Assembly: GCA_025267735.1 (NCBI GenBank)
Contig: CM046306.1
Coordinates: 31,451,919 to 31,515,918, forward strand
Direction: 5' to 3'
DNA from: Mactra quadrangularis
Lineage: Eukaryota; Mollusca; Bivalvia; Venerida; Mactridae
DNA: 64,000 bases
Positions 52,601-61,950 of this stretch are shown here, one piece after another. How positions within the stretch are numbered: the stretch's first letter is position 1; every line of letters begins with the position of its first letter. The notes below the pieces were generated by a model, which was given only the letters and a program-made list of their open reading frames with translations, had not been told where the DNA came from and did not search any database. The translations under genes and the position numbers were made by a program.

Positions 52601-55600
52601 AGAATCTCATACCCAGAACAAGTGACTCTTGGTTTACAACAAACAACAGAAAGTTGGACATCTGTTGAACATCGTTATGCTATAAAGAACATAGGACCAA
52701 GTCCTTTAGAGGATACAGAAATCTATGCTTTTGTTCCTGCTATAATACATAGAAATTATGAATTAGTTACCAATATATCTGTATGGGTAAGTCTACTTAA
52801 TGTAGTTGTGTGATAGTTATAATATCAGGGATACAATATCCCACTCCCCAGTTGCCCTAGTATATTCAGATTCTTAGCTATCCTGAACTTTAGCAACTCC
52901 ATCTGTGAAAGGTTACAGCTATTTGAAATCAGCCTAGCCTTGATTAAATTTGAAGATGGATTGTGCTGTATTTTTGTGGTTACAGTCAAGGTGGGCTCCT
53001 CACTTCAAAGCTGATCTTCTAAAATATATCCACCTGGAGCTAAGTGGGTCCTAGTTAAGAATGAGAAATCTGCATCCCTGTGGTAACATGTAAAAATGTA
53101 GCTCATGATTGGTTTACTGTTCTCATGGGTCAGTACATCTTTCTTTACTTACAAGTTCATTTTTGCCTTTAGACTAGTTTTGTGTGGACGCATTGGTTTG
53201 CTTTCATGTACATGTTCATACATGTTCAATAGGGCTGTCATTGATAGAAATTTTGTATCAATATATCGAAAGGTAAGTATCGGTGATATATTGATATATC
53301 AAGTCAGAAAAAGAGTGTAATAGAAGCCACTAGAACTCCTGTATGTATATATACTATATAATGCCCTCATGATGCTGTGCATGATGTTAAAATTTGTTTC
53401 ATGCATAAATGTATTTTCTTGTTTTTTATACTTAACAGAAAACATGAAATCCCACAAATATAGAAAGAAGTTCAATACGACTCAGTGATGTTAAATGAAA
53501 CATCACCTTCATTTAGTTTATAGCTATATAAAATGCTAGATTGTATCGATATTCCAAATAGGAATCAATATCATATTATCTGTCAAGAATTGGTGATACA
53601 TCAATATCAGGATTTTCGATGACAACCCTATGCATGTTCAACATACTTTAGAATGTAAAAACTTTTTCGGCTATACAGACCATAGATTTTGTTGGTCTGA
53701 GTTATGGAATTTTTGTATACAATGAAACTTTACTGTACTATTATTCTTGTTACAGTTAACATCGTATACATCAGGACCATCTGTAAGACAAAGATGTTAT
53801 GAATCAGTTAAAGATGCTCAGATACCACCTTCAGAATCATCAGGAGGTTATGCTATAAGTGTGGTTAGTATTGGAATGTTTTATTAATGAACTGTACAAT
53901 ATTGGCCTTCAAACTCAGGGCTGATATGGCATTCACTACTGTATTATAACAAAATACTCAGCCATTATGGGAAAAACACAGCCTTTATGATATACCTTGG
54001 CTATTATAAGATTCAGGCATTTTGATTGCTTCAAAATCTCATAATTGCCGAGTTTTCTCATAAAGGACATGTTTTTTTCTTTCAACAGAAAAAATGCAGT
54101 TATTTTAAATGTTAATACACAATAATGTTATATTGACTTCGAGATTTTGGTTAAAAAATTGTTAGTCCTTTAGTGATATCCTTTTATCTAGTGTACTTTT
54201 TCTCAAATTGTATAGTAAATAATATTGTATGGTCAAAAATATTGTCAATAATTAATTTTCATAATGACCTTGTTATTTTTCTGAAGACAGTTGTATTAGC
54301 CTTCAGTCTGCAGTAATATTATTACTGCTTTTCTCTAGAATTGAAGACAATAGTGTAAGTTTCATCCTAATGCCTGTCCACCAAATGTTCAGTTATTACA
54401 CTCAACAGACTTGAATCTGATAACACAAAATATCTACAGGGACCATTTACTTTTAGGTGTATTACATTTATTATAATTTATAGTTTTACAAAGAAAAACT
54501 GATTTTCTCTGTTTATATCACTTAATATAGGGTCTCATTCCCTCCTTATAACATTAGGTATAACATTAAATTTTCATAATTTGACCAAACCTGCTGTTTT
54601 GAATATTGTCAAGTTATGACAGTATTTAAAACTATCAAAAACATGTTGATTCAGGTAATGGGTAACTGCGATAACTTTTCTAAAAGCATTACAAACTAAT
54701 GCTCAGCCTTTCTTTACAATTGTGGAAAATTCTTTGCTAACAAACAAACAGTTACCTTGCACCACCTTGATCGAACTTCCACCCAAACCCTGGAATGAAA
54801 CTGTGATAACTTTTCTAAAAGCATTACAAACTAATGCTCAGCCTCTTTTTACAACTATGGAAATTCTATGCACACAAATAGAAAAATTAAGTTGCGGCAC
54901 CTTGATTGAAATTCATCCCAAACCCATTGAAGTCTTGTTGATTTGTTAAGTCAGAGACTTAGCCCTGATTGTTTATTAATGAGTAGTCAAAGAAGCAGTC
55001 TCAAAAATGTTGATATAAAATTGTACAGTAAAATATGCTGTGTTGACCATGTTGATAAATACAAAACCATGTAACTTTTGATGATTTTGAATTCCAAAAT
55101 TCTTAATTGTAGAAGAAAAAGGTCATTATGTTAAGTCTGTCCTGTTAATAAGACAACCAATTTTGATGGTCCTAATAGAGTTATATTATTGTACTTACTT
55201 GTTTCAAAATGAAACTCAAATAAATAAAATATGTATAAACTATTTTAAACACCAAGTTCATATGAACCACAGAAGCAAATACTATGGCAAGGTAAAATGG
55301 AAATGTTAATACATGTACATGGCAAAGGTAAGATTTTTCTAAAGCAGGGCAGCAATCTGCCCATTTTCTCTCACCTCTGCCCTTTTTGCTCCACTTAATG
55401 CACAGGGCTTTTTTCAATATTTGGGTAAAGGGCTTGGAGCCTTTCTTTATAAAGAAAAATTGGGGAACTTATATTGCAATTTCATAGGTAGGGGAACAAA
55501 AAATTCAAGGTAAACTCCCAATTTGGGGAAAAACTGCATCAATTTAAAGAAATTTCTGGAGGGAAAGGTACCTGTAAACGGCCCCTGTTATACAAGGAAA

Positions 55601-58600
55601 AAAGGTCTGCTGCAGATATAGTTACTTTAAAATATCATTCCTCCAATGCACCCACCTCTTTTCTGTCTTCCAGCTTTTTTAGAATTGAAGAATAATTATC
55701 ATCAGCTGATAGCAATATTTTTATTTTTTTCAGGATTGTTCATCGTTTCCATGTCAACGGTTTACATGTAGTTTACTTGCCTTCAGTAAAGATGAATCTA
55801 TTTTAGTATCAGTGAATGCCTCTGTTAGTAGACAAATACTTTCAAGACTTCAGGTAAATGACTAATGTTCATGTCTTTGAATTTGTCTATTGTTTATGAT
55901 ATTAGTACTTATTGAACCAAGGTTTGACCTACTACTTATAGAATGAATGTCTTTATAGGAAGATTCATTTAGTACTATTACTAGGATGGACTACAGTGAG
56001 CTCTACATGAAGGGTCTGTACATGTGGACTAAGGCATTGAGAAGGACCTGGTTTTAAACCCCTAGAATATCTTATGAAAATAGGAGTTGTGGTCCAGTGG
56101 TAGAACATGTGCCTAGGGATCGAGGGGTCCCAGGTTTGAACCCCTCTATGGGCACTGCTAATTTTCTTGTCAGAGTAAAGAAATTTACGTACAGTTGTTC
56201 CATTCCACCTAGAATTTAATGGCTACTGTGAGGGATCACCTGCCAGAAGATGATTTCATCAGTCGGGGATTATTGTACAAAATTGAAGCAAACTTTAAAT
56301 TGCTTTATACAACATTTTCTTTATGTACCTAATACATTGTTTTACTGCAACTTATTGTAAATTTGTACTTGTAATGGATGGTGTCATTCCAGGCTGTTAG
56401 AAATTTGAGATAAAAAATTTTGACCTTCAGAGAGATACACATGTATGTTAATATTAAGTAGATAACAGTTCCAATGATCATACCTGTAGGTTATCGTACA
56501 AAATTGTATTGTCAGCTACACATATACATTGAATATGGAAGCAATCTTTAACTCCACTTTTTTTAACAGATTTAACATTTTATATTAGTATGTACTATGT
56601 AAGGATGGCAGTTATGTTAACTGACCAACCCCTTAAGATTAAGACATTTCTTAATACAAAATGGTAGTTTGTGTCACTTTGTTTGGTTTGTATGCAATGA
56701 TTTACTTTATACCTTATTTTAGGCTCGTGATACACTAAGATTGGCTTCAAGAATATCTATACCTGAAGTAAACTTTGGGAAATCTTTAGACAAAGAGGTA
56801 AACTTTATATATATGTATATCTAGAACATTAATGTTGTTTAATTTTTATTAGTTTGAGGCTGTCGTCCAAAAAACAAAGTTATCTACTGTAATTTGAGTC
56901 TCTATCAATCCTTAAGTACAGAATTTACAAATAGTTCAGACAATATAAAGCAGCCCCAACAGATCCTCTGCTATGAGAGTTGGGATAATTTCAAAAAGAT
57001 TGTTTGATGTACTTCCAATAACTCTAACTGTCAAACTCAACTTTTCACAATGTACTCAAGTTTTTTCTCTTTTTGTGGCAAACATTTTTTGCTCAGTATT
57101 TGCACCCTTGACAGTCATGATAGAATAAGCAAAGTATAATTTATTATATATTAAGTTCTGTTATGTAGATCACCTAGAACGTTTCAAAATCATTGATTTT
57201 TGATGATTGTGTATTCCTAAATGCCTGATTTGAGAAGAAAAATGTCCCTATACCAGAACAATTCTACTAATATTATTTTTATACCCCCGCTTCGAAGAAG
57301 AGGGGGGGTATACTGTTTTACCCTTGTCCGTCCGTGCGTCCGTCCGTTACAAAATTTCCGTCGCAGTTTTCTCAGCAACTATATCATGCAGCAGCCTAAT
57401 ACTTTGCATATTGCTTCATCCCATAGTCCCATGTGGTGTAAAGCGATTTCATGCTCCTTGCTCATCTACTTCCTGTTTGTCGCATATTTTTAGATTTTGG
57501 CGGGGGTATCACTAGTGAGCATTAGCTCACAGATTTACTTGTAATAGTTCTTAAATCACAACTTTGCTGTGTAACTTATTAAGACTGGTTATTTAAAGAC
57601 TATTGAATTTGATGGTTCCTATACGTAGTATAGGGACTTAACAGAAATTCACTTCATTTGTTAATTTTTACAAATTGAATGTGGCTTTCACCTTTGAAGC
57701 TAACTGTGAATCAGTTATCTCACATATAATACTGTTATACATGTTGGTTTTATCAATGATGTTTTATTGTTATTATATTTCCCTGCAGACTGAGACAATG
57801 TTTCATAAGACATCTAACGCCATGGAGAGAAAGAAGATGTCTATACCTATATGGTTGATTATTGTATCTGTAGTGTCGGCCTTTCTTGTCTTGTTGGTCA
57901 TTGTTGCCATCTTGTTTAAGGTTTGTAATTATTTTATAATTCATATTTTTAATATTATTTATGCTTTTTATTGTTGATTAAGTACTGTAGTAAAAATCAA
58001 TGTGTAAAGCCTATCTTGGGTTATGGCAAAAACAATCAACAGAAAATATCAACATTTTTTTTTTATAATTTTTAAAGCTCGAAAGCAAATGCATGTAGTG
58101 TTTTTGATGATTGAAGGATGGCTGTTTGTAGTGGGATTAATTACTAGTTTGTGGAGTGTGCTGTTTGTAGACTACTCTGGTTTTATTACTATTTCTATAC
58201 TATTTGCTAAATTCTAAGTTTTTGCAGCAAAATTTTATTTCATTATTATTTTTTTCATGGTTCATTGAATTTGTTTTTAATTAAATTTTCTCTTTAATGA
58301 TTTGATTCATTGATTATCTTGTGTGTATTTATTGACTAAGCCATCAAAGAAGATTAAATATATGTAAATTTAATTTGGAAGAGCTCTTTTAGAGTTAGGA
58401 TTTTCTGAGATTTTACCAGAATTATAGTTGTTTGGGCATTACAATATAATCACATTTTATTATAAGATTATAACTATACACTTAACAAAATCAATGCATC
58501 TTTTTGATTTTATTTGTGAACCAAGAAAATTTAGATACCAGCCATTCAGTGACTGGAAGTATTTAAAATGTTTTTCTGTGTAAGTAATTATATCCAGGCT

Positions 58601-58926
58601 AGTCCATTTGGTTGCATTTCTTTATTTATTTGACTTGTTTATAGGTTTTTGAAACAGACAAACATTTCATTAATAAAGTGTTTTTTTTTTTTCAATTTTA
58701 GGTTGGATTCTTTAAAAGATCAAAAAAAGAAGAATTAAAACGTTTGATGAGGCAGAGCAACTCTCCGTTCTCTGGTTCATCAGCTACATCCCCGAGTCAA
58801 CTCAACGGTACGTCTGATGACTCTCAAATCATGACTTCTAGTGAAGATATAAGTAATGGAGGAAACGAACATGCTCACGTAAATCCTATTACTGAAAAAG
58901 ATGATATTGATGGATTTGGTAGCTAA
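25438..58926 (+). CDS. Integrin alpha chain, alpha-4/alpha-9-like, no I domain
   Basis: Twenty-one coding exons join in frame to about 1,064 residues, the usual integrin alpha length. Order: hydrophobic signal segment (about 22-42), mature start FNVD, seven FG-GAP propeller blades (about 57-470), thigh and calf domains (470-960), one membrane segment (about 965-989, IPIWLIIVSVVSAFLVLLVI), then the GFFKR motif (992-996) and a cytoplasmic tail of about 70 residues rich in Ser, Asn and acidic residues. Blade 5 has a calcium loop DVNNDQLDD (330-338) and blade 6 DINKDTYND (393-401); blade 7 lacks one. CAHRWK, LGSYFGSVLCA and EEGRVYVYIN favour the alpha-4/alpha-9 group (from family knowledge, not a search). 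It should pair with a beta subunit as a plasma-membrane adhesion receptor; the ligand cannot be told. ATG at 25438 is in good context (acaatgg); Met8 is an alternative. Confidence 0.92.
27588..27625. repeat. 19-bp direct duplication
   Basis: gacccgtcaatctactact occurs twice in tandem with no difference. Confidence 0.85.
28563..28730 (+). mobile_element. Tc1/mariner-like MITE, copy 1 (168 bp)
   Basis: The termini cagtaaagttccgctattaa and ttaatagcggaactttactg are inverted repeats, flanked by TA on both sides. The interior is partly complementary. A second copy in opposite orientation is at 37829-37994. Confidence 0.9.
30014..30155. mobile_element. Palindromic element, 142 bp, with 9-bp flanking duplication
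   Basis: The arms aggggtctgacacataaagc and gctttatgtgtcagacccct pair over about 45 bp per side. The loop is made of tatagagact-type repeats. ggttttatc is present on both sides (30002-30010 and 30158-30166), consistent with a target-site duplication. Confidence 0.85.
32119..32160. repeat. Pentanucleotide (AACAG)n array, LINE 3' tail
   Basis: About eight tandem copies of aacag. On the minus strand this is (CTGTT)n directly after the LINE polyadenylation signal, so it serves as the element's 3' tail in place of poly(A). Confidence 0.9.
32119..33600 (-). pseudogene. Decayed non-LTR retrotransposon (reverse transcriptase 3' part)
   Basis: Two minus-strand open segments (33256-33588 and 32650-33177) encode a reverse transcriptase with the FADDMALLA active-site box, then the EIWG ... 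VYGELGRYPL region typical of LINE C-termini. In another frame, about 32640-32490 encodes a C-terminal zinc-knuckle-like segment (ICRFCTK ... FHVICIC). The reading frame changes between segments, so it is inactive. An AATAAA signal precedes the 3' tail of about eight aacag units (32119-32160). Confidence 0.88.
36279..36406 (+). CDS. Integrin alpha exon 2
   Basis: Residues 74-116: end of blade 1 (WLLVGAPKAN) and the GVLLRCPVDG region. Acceptor acattcag with a weak pyrimidine tract; donor gtaagt, phase 1. The 914-bp intron that follows shows nothing distinctive. Confidence 0.92.
37321..37436 (+). CDS. Integrin alpha exon 3
   Basis: Residues 117-155: blade 2 start, with NDQWLGVAVDV, a WLGV motif typical of I-domain-less alpha chains. 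Donor gtaagt, phase 0. The following intron holds MITE copy 37829-37994. Confidence 0.92.
37829..37994 (-). mobile_element. Tc1/mariner-like MITE, copy 2 (166 bp)
   Basis: Same termini and interior as 28563-28730 but inverted; both ends are intact. TA is present on the right flank only (the left flank is TT). Confidence 0.9.
38281..38490 (+). CDS. Integrin alpha exon 4
   Basis: Residues 156-225: CAHRWK, a cysteine loop (LCYEL), and the start of blade 3 (YGALGQAVQYT). Phase 0. The 740-bp intron that follows contains a SINE-B copy and the gggaccttttgtcc array. Confidence 0.92.
38545..38745 (-). mobile_element. SINE family B
   Basis: The minus strand carries catgaccaagagattactac (A-box region), ggtttaaatctcatccaaaa (B-box region) and a tactgggggaccaggtag body parallel to 14735-14950. 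Confidence 0.55.
38879..39025. repeat. Degenerate array of tgggaccttttgtcca units
   Basis: About five imperfect copies of atgggaccttttgtcc separated by acccctgtc-type spacers, preceded by an inverted copy (gggcaaaaggtcca). Confidence 0.75.
39231..39279 (+). CDS. Integrin alpha exon 5
   Basis: A 49-bp exon, residues 226-241: NGDSLVMGAPGLNDWQ, the end of blade 3. Phase 1. The 907-bp intron that follows shows nothing distinctive. Confidence 0.9.
40187..40267 (+). CDS. Integrin alpha exon 6
   Basis: Residues 242-268: GGFVIEDSARRNFTV to NWLI, the strand between blades 3 and 4. Phase 1 on both sides. The 1.37-kb intron that follows ends with an inverted-repeat element. Confidence 0.9.
41380..41597 (+). 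mobile_element. Inverted-repeat element, 'gccacaacaagttgat' family, copy 3
   Basis: The termini gccacaacaagttgatcat and catcaacttgttgtggc are well preserved; the interior ttgctcgctcataaa blocks match copy 2. It ends 36 bp before integrin exon 7. Confidence 0.9.
41634..41719 (+). CDS. Integrin alpha exon 7
   Basis: Residues 269-297: blade 4 (GYTVTTAKLIRSDVNYIIAGAP). No calcium loop is expected or seen here. Phase 0. The 851-bp intron that follows shows nothing distinctive. Confidence 0.92.
42571..42771 (+). CDS. Integrin alpha exon 8
   Basis: Residues 298-364: blade 5 with calcium loop DVNNDQLDD (330-338) and IIVGAPFYS, then EEGRVYVYIN. Phase 0. The 2.26-kb intron that follows contains a SINE and a 169-bp tandem array. 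Confidence 0.95.
42834..43140 (-). mobile_element. tRNA-derived SINE with tRNA-Lys-like head
   Basis: The minus strand begins gcccggctagctcagttggt (A box) and has gggttcgattcccggtgg (B box), then a body ending tacggcgttaa and a run of 13 C. It resembles tRNA-Lys, but the acceptor arm does not pair, so it is a SINE rather than a tRNA gene. Confidence 0.85.
43414..44739 (+). mobile_element. Element with ccctgccg/cggcgggg ends holding seven ~169-bp tandem units
   Basis: Starts ttatcccctgccgatgg with a gtccgtccgtcc run and ends actcggcgggggatataa. Inside are seven units anchored by ctggaattcaa at 43539, 43708, 43877, 44046, 44214, 44382 and 44537; spacing is 168-169 bp, the last shorter. ORFs in it are repeat artefacts. 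Confidence 0.85.
45035..45143 (+). CDS. Integrin alpha exon 9
   Basis: Residues 365-400: blade 6 with ARFGSSIADIGDINKDTYN; the calcium loop is completed by Asp401 in exon 10. Phase 1. The 1.03-kb intron that follows contains a SINE-B fragment and a MITE. Confidence 0.93.
45330..45490 (-). mobile_element. SINE family B fragment
   Basis: The minus strand has ggttgagtgttactacattt, then tggttcaaataacatcaaa and ttgttgaacaagaaac, parallel to other family-B copies. Confidence 0.5.
45784..46133 (+). mobile_element. MITE with acaatattaa termini, copy 1 (~350 bp)
   Basis: The left end acaatattaaactgagcttg and right end caagctctggctaatattgt are inverted repeats. The inner sequence (ttgccgaaagcttccgataaa, aaaacgcaagtccgcaat) matches the inverted copy at 60376-60840. 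It ends 38 bp before exon 10. Confidence 0.85.
46172..46348 (+). CDS. Integrin alpha exon 10
   Basis: Residues 401-459: DIAIGAPYEND (blade 6 end), VVYIYNGYSGG, and the blade 7 start SFGASLTPRSINHGE. Phase 1. The 933-bp intron that follows shows no element I recognise. Confidence 0.93.
47282..47461 (+). CDS. Integrin alpha exon 11
   Basis: Residues 460-519: VFAVGAHESDTVSVLR closes blade 7; then the thigh domain begins. Phase 1. The 1.05-kb intron that follows shows nothing distinctive. Confidence 0.93.
48517..48668 (+). CDS. Integrin alpha exon 12
   Basis: Residues 520-570, thigh domain (YTMLVDTTTSDGLVRAIVI). Phase 0. The 489-bp intron that follows shows nothing distinctive. Confidence 0.9.
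49158..49307 (+). CDS. Integrin alpha exon 13
   Basis: Residues 571-620, thigh domain with a CVRNC motif. Acceptor tttgtag, donor gtaagc, phase 0. The 1.4-kb intron that follows contains a SINE-B copy. Confidence 0.9.
49400..49620 (-). mobile_element. SINE family B
   Basis: The minus strand has gcagtagtcaagtgatagg (A-box region), ccctggttcaaacctcttg (B box), then a body with ttgaacaagaaatttaccag and gggtacctgtgagagaga. Confidence 0.6.
50704..50926 (+). CDS. Integrin alpha exon 14
   Basis: Residues 621-694: a cysteine-containing linker (CGTDNVC), then calf-1 (DVKVGLINMGENAYN). The open frame runs about 190 nt past donor gttggt by chance. Phase 1. The 439-bp intron shows nothing distinctive. 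Confidence 0.9.
51366..51633 (+). CDS. Integrin alpha exon 15
   Basis: Residues 695-783, calf-1 (CSLELFD, EVTFILQFPLG, FEANFTVRTEE). Donor gttagt, phase 2. The 969-bp intron that follows contains a TGACCT-rich repeat and a SINE-like fragment. Confidence 0.9.
51668..51820. repeat. Degenerate ~33-bp tandem repeat rich in TGACCT
   Basis: Four to five imperfect units of aattgttaaattgaccttttgacct. They contain TGACCT pairs in direct repeat: spacing 2 at 51686-51699 and 51712-51725, spacing 1 at 51738-51750. TGACCT is the reverse complement of the AGGTCA nuclear-receptor half-site; whether any site is bound is unknown. Confidence 0.75.
52448..52545 (+). mobile_element. tRNA-derived SINE head, degenerate
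   Basis: gctggatagctcagttgtga is a good A box and ggtcctgggtttgtgtctt a degraded B box. It lies just upstream of integrin exon 16. Confidence 0.55.
52603..52786 (+). CDS. Integrin alpha exon 16
   Basis: Residues 784-845, calf-2 start (YAIKNIGPSPLEDTEIYAFVP). Phase 0. The 969-bp intron that follows contains a hAT-like element. Confidence 0.9.
53230..53630. mobile_element. hAT-like non-autonomous element, ~400 bp
   Basis: Termini tagggctgtcattgata and tttcgatgacaacccta, with subterminal tatcaatatatcg-type repeats in both orientations. catgttcaa is found on both sides (53221-53229 and 53633-53641). Confidence 0.75.
53756..53863 (+). CDS. Integrin alpha exon 17
   Basis: Residues 846-881, calf-2 (LTSYTSGPSVRQRCYESV). 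Donor gttagt, phase 0. The 1.87-kb intron that follows contains a 135-bp tandem duplication. Confidence 0.88.
54663..54935. repeat. Tandem duplication of ~135 bp
   Basis: gataacttttctaaaagcat recurs at 54670 and 54805, followed in both by tacaaactaatgctcagcc and later by caccttgat. Copies differ at several positions. Confidence 0.85.
55734..55853 (+). CDS. Integrin alpha exon 18
   Basis: Residues 882-921, calf-2 with a cysteine cluster (DCSSFPCQRFTC). Phase 0. The 869-bp intron that follows contains a SINE. Confidence 0.9.
56085..56300 (+). mobile_element. tRNA-derived SINE
   Basis: gttgtggtccagtggtagaa (A box) and cccaggtttgaacccctcta (B box) resemble a degenerate tRNA head. A short body follows. 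Confidence 0.65.
56723..56797 (+). CDS. Integrin alpha exon 19
   Basis: Residues 922-946 (ARDTLRLASRISIPEVNFG), end of calf-2. Phase 0. The 991-bp intron that follows contains the gggggtat-ended element. Confidence 0.88.
57279..57510 (+). mobile_element. Element with tatacccccgc / gcgggggtat ends
   Basis: Starts ttatacccccgcttcg with a tccgtccgtgcgtccgtcc run; ends ttttggcgggggtatcacta. Same layout as 43414-44739 (pyrimidine-rich start, TCCG run, GCGGGGG end) but without the 169-bp array. Confidence 0.7.
57789..57920 (+). CDS. Integrin alpha exon 20
   Basis: Residues 947-990: juxtamembrane stalk and the single transmembrane helix. Donor gtttgt is somewhat weak, phase 0. The 781-bp intron shows nothing distinctive. 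Confidence 0.92.
58702..58926 (+). CDS. Integrin alpha exon 21
   Basis: Residues 991-1064: VGFFKRSKKEELKR, then a Ser/Thr/Asn-rich tail ending DDIDGFGS and TAA at 58924. The open segment of the tail is longer than the 20-50 residues of most alpha chains. Confidence 0.93.
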   Translation, partial: VGFFKRSKKEELKRLMRQSNSPFSGSSATSPSQLNGTSDDSQIMTSSEDISNGGNEHAHVNPITEKDDIDGFGS

Positions 58927-60170
58927 AAGTGACAAAAGTAGGTCATCCAAGGTCAAAGGTCAACAAGTTTAAACTTAAGGTCACTCTGATAATGATGTCA
59001 TTTTTGTACTTTGAGAGAAAGTTGGCCTGTACATGTTGTATGTGATTATAACACTTTGAAGAGATCTTCTAAGTTGAGATAACTTAGGAGTTTTCTGACA
59101 TTTAAAAAAAATGTGAATGGATCATTCTTAGAATGGGACCTTAAATTGAAACTCTTTCATAAATGTTGTGTGTGTACTTTATATTTGAAGTGCTCTGTGA
59201 TTTTTTATTCAAAGATATTAAATTGAAGTGTAAGTGGGAAAGTGCCTCAAAGGACATTGAAATGACAAGACTTATAGTGACTGTTGAAATGCACATGGTA
59301 TTGCATGTGTTGGACCTTCCTAATGTCACACAGAGAATTGAAAATGAAATGAGTGAATTTTAAAATGCCTGTATTGGGCTTTTTTTTGCTATGTAGACAT
59401 TAATTATGGAGAATGTGGAAATGAAATACACATAATAGACTATCATAGAACTGTTAGGGCAATTGATATGTAGTTAAGTATTTTTGTCTCTAAATAACTA
59501 AAATAAAAGTGTTTATCATTTGATACTGTATGTATGAGAAAACAGTAAATTTTCTAGATTTTATCTTACAGAATGTGTCATATTTTTGTTGTTCAATAGC
59601 TATTCATAGCTTATGGATTATTTTTCATGTTAAATTCAGTATAAGGAATTGACCTGTATCATGGAAATTGAGCTTTATTGAGGTATTGTGGGATATTTTA
59701 AATGTGCCTTCTCAATTTATCATTTAAATTTTACTCATAGAATTTGTTCATCTTTATTGAATTATTTTGTACAACTGAAGTGGTCTTAAGGACATCCTGT
59801 GAAAATATCTTCTTTAAGATTGCTAACTGAGTAATGAGGCATTTTAATGGTACATGTTTTTTTGTTTTTGTTTTTTTTAATAATGTTTTTGTACATGGCG
59901 TGTGCGCTTATGTAGAATTACTTCAAAGTTCTCTGTACCTGATGTTGGGCTGGAATCCAACTGATATTATCAGGCTGTTGAATAATTTAACTCGGAAATG
60001 ATTTAAATATATTCTGTACATGTATATACCGCCCTGCTACATAATTTCTTTGTTGAATGTGGTGTATGGCACCAAGTGTTTTGTAGTTTATTTGTATGTA
60101 TGAATATACATTATGTCATTGATTTATTCAACAGGATTGGACATCATAAGGTTGAAAATAAATTAATAAA
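58927..60170 (+). other. 3' region of the integrin gene
   Basis: Non-coding, AT-rich. Contains AGGTCA half-sites just after the stop codon, and AATAAA signals at 59502-59507, 60157-60162 and 60165-60170; the last pair is the best candidate for the transcript end. Confidence 0.5.
58940..58962 (+). promoter_or_regulatory. AGGTCA half-site cluster (DR1)
   Basis: AGGTCA at 58940-58945, then AGGTCA-A-AGGTCA at 58950-58962, a perfect direct repeat with spacing 1, the arrangement used by RXR/HNF4-type receptors. Its position in a 3' UTR makes a chance match quite possible. Confidence 0.3.
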
Positions 60171-60375
60171 AATACTCATTTGTAATATTGATCGACACAT
60201 ACATGTATTTGGTTAAAGATTTTCTTATAAAAAGTGAGTTAAGTCAGTTTTTCCTTCATTCCTTGGAATTGTCCAAACAGATTCAATAGATGGAAGCTTG
60301 TATGTTGTAAGGAAAGTCTATAAGATATGTTTGACTGTTTTACTATACATGTATTTGAAATAACAGTATAGCTCA

Positions 60376-60840
60376 ACAATATTAACCTGAGCTTGACCTT
60401 TATGCACAAATATATTAAACACAGTATTTATTGTCTTTTTTTGTCTTCGTTTGTTTGTCACACTTTATCGGAAGCTTTCGACAAAATACATTTACTGAAC
60501 AATTAATTTTGTTTTAATAAGAAAAAATACGTTGAAACTGTGCCACAATATTGCCGACTTGCGTTTTTTGAATGCTTCCAAAATTAAAAGTACAATAATA
60601 TGCTATGTTTACAAAATTGATTTACAGTCACATAGATTGTCATAACAGGGTTTAGGTTTATTACTTATAATTTCGTAGGCTGACAAGCCCAAAAGTAAAC
60701 AAAACATATACATATTTACATATTACAAAACAAACATAAAAGACGTACAATATGAAACATGGGAAAGGTAAAACGATTTAAAGTAAGTGAAGTGTGTAAT
60801 TATTATAATAAGGTAGTTCAAGCTCAGGTTAATATTGTCA
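60376..60840 (-). mobile_element. MITE with acaatattaa termini, copy 2 (~465 bp)
   Basis: Inverted copy of 45784-46133: acaatattaacctgagcttg at the left and caagctcaggttaatattgt at the right, with tatcggaagctttcgacaaa and ccgacttgcgtttttt inside. Extra sequence after about 60650 (gtttaggtttattacttata) suggests an insertion. Confidence 0.85.
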
Positions 60841-61846
60841 CACTAAACAATGTATGTTTATTATAAAAGCAACTAGTCTTTAGATGTTGAAATATGTGAC
60901 CTGAGGAATATGTGGTGCTACAATTGAGATTAAATTTTGACATGTACATGTAATATTAATATATTTCTAATATTTTTTTGTATATTTGAATGTGTAAATA
61001 GTCTTATAGTGCATTGTAAATTGATTGTTTTAATAAATGTTATAACTCTTTGTAGACAGTAGTTTGTTATACTAGTTATCATGATTATATTATTATACCC
61101 TCTCCATGTATGGGGAGATGCTTTACAGGAATAACATTGTCCTGTCTAGTAAATTTTTCAAATTGTTTTATAAATAAAGAAGTTAAAAGGCACATCTTTA
61201 GTAGAAAAAAAATTGTGTTTGCTCTACACAACCAAGTTTGTGAGCATTATTCAATATTATGAAAGTATGTATGTGACATGCATCCAATGCATGTGACTTG
61301 GCAGGTATTCTTAATAATTTTACTTTAAAATGTTTTTGTAGAACATATTTTCTATATCCCTTTTCTGTTCAAGAAAGTGATTAAAGTCGCAATTAAAGCA
61401 ATAGTAATAAGAAAACATTTCCAGGTTTGGCTACATTTTGAATATAAAATCAAATGCTGCTTAGATGATATTAACAAATACATTTAGTTGACATAATCCA
61501 GTGACACTTCAAGATCCCAGTGATAATTATGAGCAGATTTTTATCTGATTGAGTTGTAGCCTTAAAAATGTGAAACCTTCTTATTGCTAAATTATTGAAC
61601 TGCATCTCAGATATGAATTTTCAACATTCTGATTTCTTGGCACATCATAAAATCTTAGTTCTGACTGAGACTGTGACTGAGAATCAAATTGCCTTTGCAT
61701 CAAGAATATAGAAGAGACAATCACTTTACACTCTTTAACAGGATAAAAAACTGTCCAAGTATTCAGAGTAGCTATCAGCATGTTTGATAGACTCATCCTG
61801 ATCACAGGTTGCAATGGTGGCTGAATTACGCCATGTTGCATTGTCG

Positions 61847-61950
61847 TCCCACGGGGCACCACACAAAAACACATAAGTACGACAAAATGGTATTTTTGTT
61901 ATATTTTCGTCCCGCAAGGCACCACACAAAAACACTATTATACGACAATT
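61847..61950. repeat. Short tandem duplication
   Basis: Two copies of cgtccc(a/g)c(a/g)ggcaccacacaaaaacac ending tacgacaa, about 60 bp apart. Confidence 0.75.

Noticed and set aside
54722..54949. 75-codon ORF with repeated TLIE..PKP pattern
   Set aside because: Arises from the 135-bp tandem duplication within integrin intron 17; no splice sites around it.
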